NCBI RefSeq assembly: GCF_012489685.1
Contig: NC_080046.1
Coordinates: 3,226,501-3,290,500, forward strand
Direction of reading: 5' to 3'
Source of the DNA: Lotus japonicus
Taxonomy: Eukaryota; Streptophyta; Magnoliopsida; Fabales; Fabaceae
DNA length: 64,000 bases
Position 1 is the first letter of the stretch, and every line of letters starts with the position of its first letter. The translations under genes and the position numbers were made by a program. The notes beneath the pieces were generated by a model, which saw nothing but the letters and a program-made list of their open reading frames with translations, made no database searches and was not told where the DNA came from. Shown here piece after piece: positions 32,121 through 44,070 of this stretch.

Positions 32121-32559
32121 ATCAGAAATCATGATGTAGATATAAATAACCATTATGAATATAAAACGTGTATCAAAATCTTTTTTTTCCTATTATAACG
32201 TTATGAATTTAAAGCAATTAAATTCAATGAAAGAGTATAAGAGTTTATGGTCTAATTAATTGATATTTATCTCATTATTCATGTGTTGTTAATTTCCCAT
32301 AATAGGTGATTATTAAATTAGTTTAATAAGTATTTAAGTTTGTAGTTAGTGTTTAAAAATCTCTAACCCCATGAAATTTTTTATTTAAAACGCATTTTTG
32401 TTTAGTGTAATCCTAATAGTATATGTTTATTTACTAATTTAATAATGTATTCATTAATACTAAGTTAATAATATAATAAGTAATTGTTTTATTTAATTAA
32501 AACGTTGAATGAAAATCAATGCTGCTTTTTTTTAATAAAAAAAAGTAATAAATTAAATT

Positions 32560-33896
32560 AAAAGTGATGAGAACATACTGATATGCAAGTAACCAAATTT
32601 TTAATACTTGTGCTTGGGAAAAGCGTCAGGAACTCATCTTTTTCAGTAACGTTTAATCTTTCAATCATAACGTTCATTACTTGAGTATGAACTCCGTCAC
32701 ACTCAAATAATCTTCGAAGAGACAAAAATTATGTTGTTATTTGTCATCTAAATTTGTTCAAAGTAATATGAAATCCACAGTACATACAGACTTTTCTCTG
32801 TAGGACACTACTTGTGGAATGTCAGGATTGAACATTACTTTAGTGCAGTTTAACCCAACAGTTAGTTTATATTCCCTTGAAAAAAACATTAGCGATCGAT
32901 TGTAAGTTTAAGTTTGAACATGTTGATTTATTATATAGAAGTTTATATTTTTTTGTTGCTCAAAATAATTAAATGTACCTTGATGAATTGTTACAACTCT
33001 CAACAATATAATAATCACAACATGTTTGTTGTCTTTTGAATTTAGAAGTGCATCCAATTCGTCGACAAATTGGCCGTATAAAAAACATTTAATTTTTTTG
33101 CTAAAAAAAATTAAATAAAAGTTGTTAACTTTCTTCTGTAGGAATTTATAGAAATTAATAATACTAATTTTTTATTGATAAAAGCAAATTTACCCTTGAG
33201 ATTCAAGTTCAATGTCTCTGCTCTGTGTATGGACTCCATTCCACTCAAATCCGTTGTAATTTCCGACGTGCGTTACTTCGCCCATAACATCTGTTTTAAT
33301 GGTATTATCAATACATGGAAGTGTTGATGGATTTAAAATCTCCTAAATGAAGGTAAATATTTACATACCAACTAAGAACCGCTCGTCAAAGTCAGGATTT
33401 AGAATTTCATGCACGTTGCAAAATATCAGATCACGCACAGGAAACACATCTTTATTATATGGAACTATCCTTGTTCTACTTTGCAAGTGTATCTTGTAGA
33501 TATGCCTAGATGCACTAAGACCTCGGAAATTATGTCATACCCAGAAATATTCAAAACGATATACCAAACCTACCGTGATTTTGTTGGCAAAACGTTCATG
33601 AAGGTTACGCCTACACTATGCATGGATTGTTTGACCCTAGAAATGAAGGACTTTCATATGAATTTATGTCAGTGAATTAAATTAAAATACAATTACATAT
33701 TTAATAATAGCGAAATTGTTTCTGGTTTACATACCTTTCGATCCATCAACAACAGATTATAGAACGAACCATCGTGTCATTCCTCATATTCTTCCTCCTC
33801 TTCTTCAGCAAACCACGCCCTTATTACTCGAACAACAATAGTCCAATCATGTGCTAAAGGAGTCAGTTGGTCAAGTAGGCTATAGTTCGGATTCAT
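32560..33896 (-). pseudogene. RPA1-like (OB-fold) gene of the Helitron, decayed
   Basis: Exon-like blocks on the minus strand. (a) 33896-33735: MNPNYSLLDQLTPLAHDWTI, VVRVIRAWF, an in-frame TGA near 33778, then DGSFYNLLLMDRK and GTATGT. (b) About 33665-33365: IHAWCRRNLHERFANKITVG and SASRHIYKIHLQSRTRIVPY and DERFLVG, then GTATGT. (c) About 33330-33195: DVMGEVTHVGNYNGF and ELESQG, then GTAAAT. (d) 33067-32980: VDELDALLNSKDNKHVVIII. (e) Near 32870: KLTVGLNCTKVMFNPDIPQV. These follow the pattern of plant RPA70-type single-strand DNA-binding proteins that accompany Helitrons. Stops and frame changes show that it is not functional. Exon limits are approximate. Confidence 0.6.
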
Positions 33897-34997
33897 GATG
33901 CAAGGAAATTTTGGAGATGAAAACTAACGTATGTTGATTTTGGCCTGAACTTGTGTATAAAAGGAGATGTATACTAAAGTATATATATATATATATATAT
34001 AGGCTTATTGCTCTTCCGTGATTCCTAATTGATTTTGTTTTGATTTATTATTATTTTTTGTTGAAGCTCGAATTTTTATTAGTATAAGTTGAGTTTTTTT
34101 AAAAATTTAATGTGTTATTCAATTTTTTACTTGATTCTGAATTTTCAATTTATGTATGTAGGTTTTATTTACTTAATTAGCGCACATAATTTTGTATAAT
34201 TAATGTATATAATCAAGTAATTGTAATTAAGGAATTATTACTAAGTTGTTGCTTATTTTTTAAAAACAAATCGATGTAATTAATGTACTTAATTGTGATG
34301 GATGCATTTTAAAATTAAATCAATGTTATTGATTTTGTTTTTTTTAATTCTAATTTAAAAGTATTTTAATTCGATTTTCCTAAAATAGCAGTCAACGGTT
34401 TTAAAGAAAGATATTTTTAAGGAATATTTGTTAAAAATAATTGAATATAATTAAAGCAGTTAGACTATTTTGTTATTTTAAATTTAATGTACTTTATCAG
34501 GTTATTAATGCAATAAATTTGATATTTTTTTAATAAATATGGTTTTTTTACGCATTAAAGATTGAAAAATACCTCTATTTAAATTTTAATTTTTTAAATG
34601 CTAAATATCATAAATGCGCTTAATTATTTATTGACTAAAAGTTAATGCAGAAAAAAATCATTAAATGCGTGACTAAAACACATAAATGCGAGTGATTATT
34701 TAAGGAATAGAAGTAAATGTAGGAAAAAGTCATCAAGATGCGTTTATTAATTTGTAATGTGAGAATTTATGATTTTTAATCACTTCTTTAATTAATTTAT
34801 TTATGTATTATTAAATTCATAGTGTAATATGTTTCAATACGATTGTTCAACATTATTTTTGGCCAATTAGTAAAGAAGCAAAACGTATAAAGAAAATCAA
34901 TAAATTTGTGATGCCTCATAAATTTTACCGTCATACAAATTTCATAAAATTCAGAATTATTTAGGATAGACTAATCGGAAATTGACGTCTTTCAAAC
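33897..34997. other. AT-rich Helitron interior
   Basis: Contains a (TA)n run near 33979-34001. No coding region recognised. Confidence 0.4.
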
Positions 34998-36430
34998 TTA
35001 AACGGGTAACCTGAGACAGATGGAACCATGTCCATTCTTGGAATGAAAATGTATCGGAGCTCCTTTCTTCAATATAATTTTGTGATTTGGTATTCCTGAG
35101 CATGTAATATCATTTAAGAATTCTGTAGTAAACCACTCTGATTGTAGTTCAGTGTCCTCGTCAGATTTGCAAGTGCTATCTGAGCTTAAGTACTCTATTG
35201 TATTACCTGGTAGTAAATCAAGCATAAAATAATTAACCTTCTCAACACATTCCAATGTAGGACACAGTATGCATCGTTCTTCCAAAAACTTTTCAGTCTT
35301 CATGTTCTGCACCAAATTGGGATATGCAAATCAACCAGGTCAAGAAGTGGATTTTCATTATCCTGTATCAAAAGATCTTCAGGAATTTCAATATCTGATT
35401 CACCACGCTCATTTGATTCGAAATCACCATCTCCGATTTTTAGAATTCAGTCAGCAAATTCTTTAATTTCTGTTGCAAGCTCTGGTGAACCTATTGTGCG
35501 TAATCTCATGTTTTTAGTGAGCTTTAAAACTTTACAGTATTTCCAAAGATCAGAAGAATTTACTGTAGCAGATACAATGTCTTGCCTTCCACCTTTTGGA
35601 ATGACTGGAAGAATTTGTCTGAAGTCACCACCAAGAACTACAACCTTACCACCAAATGGTTTGTCCATGTTGCTTTCATCTTCCTGTCTCATGATATCGC
35701 GCAAAGTCCTATCAAGTGCCTCAAAACAATTCTTATTTAACATAGGAGCTTCATCCCAAATGATCAATTTGGCACGGATCAGTAAATTTGCCCTTAAACT
35801 ACCTTGTTTGATGTTGCAAGTAGTTGTTTCATCGGTTTGCTATGGAATGCAAAATCTGGAATGTGCTGTTCTACCACCCGGCAACAACAAAGAAACAATA
35901 CCACTTGAAGCAACATTCAGAACAATCATACCCATTGAACGGATGGCTGCAGATAATGTATTCCAGACAAAAGTTTTGTCAGTTCCTCCATATCCATACA
36001 AAAAGAAAAATCAGCCACTATCAGACAACACCGATTCCACTTGAAGCAACATTCAGAACAATCATACCCATTGAACGGATGGCTGCAGATAATGTATTCC
36101 AGACAAAAGTTTTGTCAGTTCCTCCATATCCATACAAAAAGAAAAATCAGCCACTATCAGACAACACCGATTGCATTATGCTGTCATATACACCCTTCTG
36201 TTCTGTTGTCATCATTGTTAGATAGGATGCATGTTTATTTGTCATTTCTTCTTTGTTGTAGTTAAGCTCATCTACTATGAACTTGTTTTGAAACTATTCC
36301 ACATCATTAAAAATTGGATAGAGCAGACAACTATGTTCCTTTAGAGATTTGCCATTTCTTTAAAGTATTTTCTCTATCTCAGCCAAACACAAATTTTGTA
36401 ACTGATCTTCTTCAATATTTAGTCCTGAAA
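34998..36430 (-). pseudogene. Helitron PIF1-type helicase fragment
   Basis: Minus strand. Begins after a possible acceptor TTTCAG with LNIEEDQLQNLCLAEIEKIL, then MTTEQKGVYDSIMQSV and a Walker A-type [15 protein letters not shown], where the usual GTGKT glycine is Asp. Next come the Walker B IIWDEAPMLNKNCFEALDRT, then GGKVVVLGGDFRQILPVIP and LTKNMRLR (helicase motifs III-IV), the linker ILKIGDGDF, and finally LVQNMKTEKFLEERCILCPT and GIPNHKIILKKGAPI. This is the C-terminal half of a Helitron Rep/Hel protein. The rolling-circle Rep domain is not visible. It is interrupted by a 136-bp tandem duplication, stops and frameshifts, and it diverges after GAPI. Confidence 0.85.
35901..36172. repeat. 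Exact 136-bp tandem duplication in the helicase
   Basis: 35901-36036 repeated at 36037-36172 without a difference that I can see. It covers the Walker A segment and the following [17 protein letters not shown], so the motif is present twice. 136 is not a multiple of three, so the duplication also shifts the frame. Confidence 0.92.
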
Positions 36431-36432
36431 TT

Positions 36433-37860
36433 ATCATCAAAGTCGATTTTTAATACCCCATAAAATTCGAAATTTATCATTAATTCATTTTAAAATTAGT
36501 ACCTACGTGTAAATATTAGTCCAGTAAAAAGTAATGTAGTAAAAAATTAATAGTATATTTAAAATTGTTATTTTTAATGAATAGGATATAGATTTTACTT
36601 TTTTTGCACAGTCTAAAAATAATCAATGAATAAAAATTAAAGTTTTTAAAAGACCGTCCCTAAGGTTTTAAATATGGTAATATTTATAAAAAAGGATATG
36701 TACGCGAGTATTAAATATGGTAATATTTATAAAAAAGAAAATGAACACGGTTTTTTAAAACGAAAAGAATATAACAATATATATGTATTTAAAATTTTGA
36801 ATTAAAATCATTAAAATTTGAGTATTAAAACTTTTTTTTAAAGCGTTAAAGAATATTCGAAATTGAAGTTCTGATCATTGACTAACATTAATGTATTTTA
36901 GACACAATAAATAGGTGTGGAAAATATGTTTCTTTTTTATGAACGGAAATTTGTTGTCAATGTTTGTACTCCCTCTGTTCCTAAATAACCAACACTATTT
37001 TTAGCTGAATTTTGTTCCTAATTAGCTGCCACTTTACAAAGTTCAAGAGAGCATTAATTATACTTTACCAATTGTACCCTTCATTTATTGGTGGTAGGAA
37101 GATTGAAATGTTAGAATTAATAAGAGAGATAAAGGGTATAATAGAGAGTTACATAGTACTTTTAATAAAACAAGAACATTAATTATTATTTCTTAATACT
37201 TGTGCAACAACCTTAAAATATCAGTTCTATAGGAACGGAGGGAGTATTATGTATTGACTAATAATTATTGATTTTTAAAACCATTAAATAGGTGTATTAA
37301 TGTTTTTTTATTATTGACTAAAATTTGAATGTTGTAAATCAAATTAATGTAACGTATATGTAATTTCGTTGACTAACAGTAATTATTTAATAACATTAAA
37401 TGACAATAAACATCATTTTAAATTAATTACACATGAATAATGAAGTTAATTTGTATTTATAATTTTGAATTTAAATCATTAAAAATGATATTTAAAATCG
37501 TTTTTTTTCTTAAAACGTAACAGAATAATCGAAATTAAATTTTTGATCATTGACTAACATTAATGTTTTTTTAAAAAGTCAAATAGGTGTGTAAAATACA
37601 TTTATATTTAAGGAACAGATTTTTTATATTTAATGTTTTTATTATTAATTGACAAATAATTAATGAATGTTAACAGCATTAAATAGAGGTATTATAGTTT
37701 TCTATCATGGACTAAAATTTGAATGTTGTAAATCAAATTAATTTAATGTATATGTAATTTCGTTGACTAACATTAATGTTTTTACTAACATTAAATATCA
37801 ATCAATTATAAACACCATTTTAAATTAATTACATATGAATAAAGTTCCTTAATGTCTTTT
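36433..37860. repeat. 393-bp tandem duplication, AT-rich, with MITE inside
   Basis: AAATTTGAATGTTGTAAATC recurs near 37325 and 37720. CGAAATT(G/A)AA and GATCATTGACTAACATTAATG recur near 36855 and 37530. Spacing is about 393 bp once the 278 bp of the Stowaway insertion is removed. Non-coding. Confidence 0.65.
36969..37244. mobile_element. Stowaway MITE (Tc1/mariner type)
   Basis: 276 bp with ends CTCCCTCTGTTCCTAAATAA and (reverse complement of the right end) CTCCCTCCGTTCCTATAGAA, flanked by TA at 36967-36968 and 37245-37246. These are standard Stowaway ends. The interior is non-coding. Confidence 0.92.
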
Positions 37861-38910
37861 ATGATTTTAAATAAGAAAATTAATATAATTAAGTGATTTA
37901 TATAAGGAAATTGAAGAAAATTAATAATTAATTTAAAAAATATTTTCCCTAAATAAATAGTTAATGCATTCAAATTTATTAAATTATTTCAAATTTCCTT
38001 ATTTAAAAAAAAGAAAATAGCATTTATTTCATAAAGCATTTAATGTCTTTTATGATTTTAAATAAGGAAATTAATATAATTAAGTGGTTTATAGGAAATT
38101 GAAGGAAATAAACAATTAATTTCGAAAATATTTTCCTTAAATAAATAGTCAATGCATTAAAATTTATTTAATTATTTTAAATTTCCTTACTTGAAAGAAA
38201 AACGAAAATAACATTTATTCCATAAACCATTTAATGCCTTTTATGATTTTAAATAAGGAAAATAATATAATTAAGTGGTTTATATAAGGAAATTAAAGGA
38301 AATAAATAATTAATTTCGTAAATATTTTCCTTAAATAAATATTCTATGCATTAAAATTTATTTAATTATTTTAAATTTCCTTATTAAAAAAAAAACGAAA
38401 ATAGCATTTATTTCATAAAGCATTTAATGTCTTTTATTATTTTAAATAAGAAAATTAATATAATTAAGTGGTTCAATAATTAATTTTGAAAATATTTTTT
38501 CCATAAATAAATATTCAATGCATTAAAATTTATTCAATTATTTTAAATTTCCTTATTAAAAAAAACGAAAATAGCATTTATTTCATAAAGTATTTAAAGT
38601 CTTTTATGATTTTAAATAAGGAAATTAATAAAATTGAGTGGATAATATAAGGAAATTGAAGAAAATAAATAATTAATTTCGAAAATATTTTCTTTAAATA
38701 AATAGTTAATGCATTAAATTTATTTAATTATTTTAAATTTTCTTATTAAAAAAAACGAAAATAGCATTTATTCCATAAAGCATTTATTGTCTTTTATGAT
38801 TTTAAATAAGGAAATTAATATAATTAAGTGGTTTTTATAAGGAAATTAAAGAAAATAATTAATTAATTTCGAAAATATTTTTCCTTATATAAAACTTGGC
38901 TTCCGAATTT
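37850..38910. repeat. Tandem repeat, about six units of 180-190 bp
   Basis: Unit markers GCATTTAATGTCTTTTATGA (near 37850, 38040, 38230, 38420, 38590, 38780) followed by GGAAATTAATATAATTAAGTGG, TTAATTTCGAAAATATTTTCC and TAGTTAATGCATTAAAATTT. Very AT-rich, array of about 1.06 kb within the Helitron. Confidence 0.8.
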
Positions 38911-39696
38911 AGAAAGTAATTAATTTTTTTTTACCTTTTTTTATCATTTTAAAATTTAAAATTATTTTAAAACCAAAGAAAAGGGGATTCACATAATTAA
39001 TTATTTAAACGTTTTTTTTTTTTCATCTTAAAAATGGAACTTATTTCAAAAGGGATTTTTAAAAAAAAAATCGTATAAAGCAATAATTTGACATGAATGA
39101 TATTGATATTAGACTAACTTAAATTGGTTGTTAAAAATATTTTTTATTTTTAAAAAGGTAAGGTAAAAAAGTGTTTTTGGTATTTGACTAAAGTTCTTTT
39201 TTATATATAATCTTGTTTGGATCCTGACCGTAAAATGATGACAAAAAAAAGAAGCACCGTTGCGCATATATGAATATCTTATTATTATAAATGGCCGGTG
39301 AATGCACAATTGTCAAATATATCAAGCTTGATTTAGCCCAAAAGACAAAGTGATGAATGCAAGGAAAAAATTGTACATGTAAAACAAAAGAAAAACAAAG
39401 TAAATCATGAGAACAATTCCAAAATGAAAAAAATAACAATTAATCTTGGGTTTTATTTGATAAATAAAGTAAATCATGAGAACAATCCTCTCATGTAGAT
39501 TGAGAAAAACAAAACAACGAAAAGATACCCAAGACAAAACAACAACTGATTAAATTTTGGAATGAATAACAACTGACTAAATATTTGCATACACCACCTT
39601 AACTTCAATAATTTTATTTGCTATTCTTTCAAACCTAAAACAAACTATGTCACCGCCTCTAATTTCCATTAATTTGCAGAATTTTCTCCAACCAGA
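38911..39696. other. AT-rich Helitron interior
   Basis: A 20-bp block AAGTAAATCATGAGAACAAT occurs twice (near 39399 and 39468). No supported coding region. Confidence 0.4.
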
Positions 39697-40502
39697 TCAT
39701 ATACTCGCATCAGTAGGTTTTGACGAAAGCACGTTGTAGGGGATGTCATCTATCACACCAGTATGAAGTTGTACCGGGGATGTTCCAAAACTAAAAAAGA
39801 ATGGAACGATCTGAGAAGGTAATAGCTGGAAAAAAAATGGGAAAACAATTATGAAATTGTAAAAACCATAATAAAACACATTGAAGTTAAAAAAAAAATA
39901 AAGGAATACGAAAATTAAACTAACCAATTCGTATTGTGCACATTGACATGCTGTGAGCGTCAGTACCAACTGTGGATGTTTCCGTTCGTAAAAAATAACC
40001 ACTTGAGATCCATATCTATTTTTTTCAAAAATTTGGACGATCCCTAGTATCAGTGACCGGGACCAAAACCCGCAAGAAGTCAAGGTCGTGTTCATGTGTA
40101 ACCATAGAGAGGCCTGGATACTTGATCTGAGTAAAATCTTCTTTCCAAATTGAAATATAAAAAACGTTAACATTTTCAAATTTTTTGAAAAGAAACCAGC
40201 AGTTTAGGGTATCAAAGTTGTATAGCCATCGTAGACCTATCCAACCGTTAGTCAAGCGGCATTCACCATTCTGATGGTGAAATTCAATTGTGCTATGAAC
40301 ACTCACGGGATCAATAATAATAATATATCCTTCAAGTATCGAGGCTAAAAACAATATTAGGGTTAGTAAAATATGAATATTGAAGGATTGAGATTAGATT
40401 ACAATAACACACACCAAAGACATAAAAAATTGATTTGATTTGAGAAAAAGTAGATACCTTTGTAAAGTCATGAAGAACAACGAACAGAGATCTTGAAGCC
40501 AT
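39697..40502 (-). pseudogene. Unidentified spliced gene remnant, weakly B3-like
   Basis: Close to the proposed Helitron 5' end. A TATA-like CTTATATAAGAC stands near 40600 on the minus strand. The ATG at 40502 gives MASRSLFVVLHDFTK, then GTATCT. After a TTTTTAG acceptor near 40350 the main block reads SILEGYIIIIDPVSVH, CRLTNGWIGLRWLYNF, CWFLFKKFENVNVFYISIW, recalling the C-terminal half of plant B3 DNA-binding domains. Further pieces are YERKHPQLVLTLTACQC and, after another intron-like gap, LLPSQIVPFFFSFGTS to a stop at 39697. Exon phases do not fit cleanly, so it is probably decayed. Family assignment is tentative; a captured host gene is possible. Confidence 0.35.
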
Positions 40503-40770
40503 GTAGGAAGGCTAAAAACAAAAAACGCAAGAGATGGTGAAGGAGCAGTGTAGGTTTAGGAGAAATGCAAATAATGGAGAGATGAATGAAGAATAAAAGT
40601 CTTATATAAGCTTTTAAATAGAGAGGGGTGTAGGTTAAGGAGAAGGGTGTACATTAAGAGGAAATGAGGAATGATTGCCATGTAGGATTTTTAATGGAAT
40701 TAGCCAATCATAAGATGCCACGTAGGCGATGATTGGACCTAGAAAAACCCCTAAATGTATATATTATGGA

Positions 40771-42223
40771 TATCCAGTTGTAAACATTGATACTCAATTA
40801 GAGGAAATATTATCCTCAGATGTGATTCTATTTTTCAATTATAACTAATCCTTAAAAACCAATTTAATAATTTGAAAAATCCTTAAGTGAATTTGAAATA
40901 TTTTACATCAAGTAATAAGGTTTTAATATAAGTTAAATAACATATTTTTTTATACTTTTTTTTATCAACAACGAAATAATTTTAACTTTTAAAAATTATA
41001 ATAAACTATATTTTTAGTATCGTAAAATATTATTTAGTAAATTTAAATTTATTCCACTTTTGTTATAATTATTTTTCTTTGTTATGTTTCCTCAAGTTAA
41101 TTTTATTTCTATATAATAGATCAAAAATCATATTTAAAGAATCTTTTTCAAATAATACATACATTCGATATAGTAATAACTAATATCTTATTGAGACATT
41201 GTTTTAGTTTTCAACTATTTTTTCGACATTATTTATTAATAAATATTTTTTTTTAGAAGTAAAAAATTGGAAAAGAATTCACTTCGTGACACCCCCTTTC
41301 TGGCTGACAAGTGTCACAGCCACAACCACTCTCAATTATTTATTAGTTGCAATGATTTCTCCTTTAATTTAGGTTATTTGTCCCTCATTAAATGAATTTT
41401 TAAAATCACAGATATCAATTATTAATTATTAATTAGTGTGATTAATCAGCTTAAAAGTGGGAAATTAGCAAATCATAATTACCAATTACATTGAATGCAC
41501 TAATTGAGGTCATACTAGGAAATTGAAGTCATACGATGCTTATACATTGACCAAAAATGTTTCAATTGTTGCATTATTTCTACTAATCGGCAAATCATAA
41601 TTACTGAACGTGTGAAAAACTATTAATTAGTGATCTTTTTTTTTTAAAAAAAAAAGTCAAATATTTTCTGCATATATATACCATTGCTATATAATACCCC
41701 ACATGCTCCTAACATTTCAAACACCATTAAAATACCTTGGTCTGTTCATCTTATTTTTCCATTCATAATATTTGTTTTTATCATCAAGATGCAGAACTTT
41801 GTTGTTCTACACCGTATGGGCATGGTTTATTTTTAACTTTTTTCTTCTTTATTAATTTAATTGTCTTTTGTATTTTGCACCTTCTATGACATAACTACAT
41901 TTTTCGTTTTAATTTATCAATGGTACCATTTCAATGGTACCATTTATTAACTGCAGTCTCTACAAAACCATTTCGTGACACCCCCTTACTGGCTGACAAA
42001 TGTCATAACCACAGCAACTCTCAGGTATTAATTATTTGCACTGATTTATCCTATAATTTGGGTTGTCAAAAATGGTTTTAATACACCTATTTAAAGGCTT
42101 TTAATTACAATAATAGTTAGTCAATCAATGAAAGATATTAAATGCTATATATACAATAAATGTTATATTCAAATATTTTTTTTAAAATTAAAGATATATT
42201 ATTCATATAAAAGCCTAAGCCAT
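40771..42223. other. AT-rich flank with a diverged 690-bp spaced repeat
   Basis: The block GTGACACCCCCTTTCTGGCTGACAAG...CACAGCC appears near 41285 and, diverged, near 41972. The segment 42070-42180 resembles 49873-49961 and includes the unoccupied counterpart of a MULE target site (42157-42165). No gene recognised. Confidence 0.5.
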
Positions 42224-43165
42224 TGTAAGACCCCGATAATTTATGCGATTAATTAACTAGTTATTTATTAGTTAAATAGAGATAAGCGCTATTAAGCTTA
42301 AGTTGATGTGTTTATTGTACATTGTGTGTTCATATAATTATGACTGTATTATTATTATTATATTAATCTTTCTAAATAAAAAAAAAGGGGAAAGAAATTA
42401 AAAGATGAGAAGTTGAAGGAAAAGGAGTCACGTTTTGTGACTATTGGATAAAGTAAAATTATATATATGTTTATAAGAAAAGAAAAGGGGTAACGAACAG
42501 GTTTGATATATGTATATATGTAAGTTAACAAGAAATTTTGTAAACACTTCTACACTTGATCACTTATATTTGCTCAAAGTGATCTTAAGTTCTTAACTTA
42601 TTCCATAGAGCTCCTCATAACAATTGATATAATAATATATCATCTCTATAATTTTCTCTTAACTTTATGAGTTAAATCCTACACTATCTAAATAATATAT
42701 CCCTTCTTTTTGTTTCTTTCGACCGTGAGATAATATTCACTCCCACCACTCTTTCTCTCAATCTTAGTTTTCCTTACTCACCTGTACATGTTCTGAAACA
42801 AATAAAATAAGGTTCCTCCTTATCCTTTTGTGAAAGTCGGTTATGAATTCTTCATGGTGAAGGAACTTCAGCAGCTTGTCTAAGTTGCATCAGTAGATTG
42901 GCAGGGAAGATAAGAAGGAGGTTGTAGAGTCTACTCTGCCAACAACATGACTAAGCTGCTATCCCATCACAATTGCAATTTTTCCACCACGTTATGCTTG
43001 CTGCATGTTTCACATCTCATGCTTCTTTGCATGTTCCCTCCTTGTCTTCCACCACATGCTTCTTGCATGCACACCTCATGCTTGTGCCTTACACCTCCTC
43101 CTTTATTGCATGTTAGACGTGTTACATGCTGCTCACTTTCCTTCACTCTTAAGTTTGGATGGAGG

Positions 43166-43177
43166 CCTATAAATAGC
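43166..43177 (+). promoter_or_regulatory. TATA box of the solo LTR
   Basis: CCTATAAATAGC, an almost ideal plant TATA box about 940 bp from the LTR start. Confidence 0.55.
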
Positions 43178-43840
43178 TTGCAATGTGGGTGGCTTTAGTG
43201 GAGAAACACAAAAAGAAATATAAACACGAGAGGTTGCAAAGAAACCTAAGCATAGAAAATTGTTGTGTCATTAGCTTTGGTGCAATTTCTCTAGTTTTGG
43301 GAGCGGATATTAGGATCTTGAAGCTTAGCATTTTTGAAAGCGATTAATTTCCTAAGATCTGAGGGGTCACGAGGTTCGCAACTTCTATGCACTACTACTC
43401 ACGAAGGTAAGGGTAACTCAGTATAGAACTGTCCTTGAGTCTTGCATGCTTTAATTTCACTGCATGTGTTTGAGATGAAGGTGTTTAGTTTGATTGCAAA
43501 GTTGACATGTTTTACTGTGATATATATTTGATTACGCTTTCGTTTCTGAGGCTTCTGCTAAATGTTTTCTGAGGCTTCTGTTAAATGTTTTATGAGGCTT
43601 CGACCATTGTTAAACCTTAAGGCTTACGCCTTTGTTTTTCTTGGGCTTAGGCCAATGTTAATTGCTTAATGATCTACTTGATGAGCTAGTATGCATAATT
43701 GAATTGACTTATGCTTGTTGGAAATATGAATAACATGTGGTTACTCTGATTTGATTATTGGACTTGGAATTGTTGATTAAGTGACCACTGAGCTTGATGA
43801 GATATTGTTGACTAACTTTGGCATATAGGGCTTGAACTTG

Positions 43841-44070
43841 AAGTGGCAATGTGGTGGTGATTGTCCCACGTGATTGTCCCGTCTTTCGAGGCGTTATAAA
43901 GTGGCGATGTGGTGGATATTGTCTCACGGGATCGTCCCATCTTTCGAGATGTCCTAAAGTGGCAATGTGGTGGTGATTGTCCCACGTGATTGTCCCGTCC
44001 TTTGAGGCGCTAAGTGGCGGTGTGGTGGTGATTGTCCCACGTGATCGTCCCGTCTTGTGAGACGTTATTG
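43841..44070. repeat. Minisatellite in the solo LTR, four units of about 57 bp
   Basis: Each unit has GTGGCAATGTGGTGGTGATT, GTCCCACGTGATTGTCCCGT and CTTTCGAGGCGT, starting near 43841, 43900, 43957 and 44011. Units contain CACGTG, the G-box core. Confidence 0.8.

Larger units (their letters stand above)
30250..40770 (-). mobile_element. Probable Helitron, about 10.5 kb with later insertions
   Basis: Proposed 3' end: hairpin CCCGTGCAAGGCACGGG (30261-30277) and CTAG|T at 30253-30249, minus strand. Proposed 5' end: TCCATAATATATACATTTAG beginning at 40770 and preceded by A, so the insertion fits A|TC...CTAG|T. Inside, on the same strand, lie decayed PIF1-type helicase and RPA-like genes typical of plant Helitrons. 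It also carries a MULE, a Stowaway MITE and tandem arrays. The 3' signature and helicase are firm. The 5' end is inferred only from the motif and from the change of sequence there. The alternative 3' end at 30043 is possible. Confidence 0.55.

Noticed and set aside
33409..33675. Plus-strand 88-residue frame
   Set aside because: The minus strand here carries the RPA-like exon, so this is its shadow.
35496..36265. Plus-strand frames of 74-182 residues
   Set aside because: They lie opposite the Helitron helicase. The repeated peptide comes from the 136-bp DNA duplication.
37850..38910. Centromeric satellite
   Set aside because: The unit length of 180-190 bp is suggestive, but there are only six diverged units inside a mobile element.
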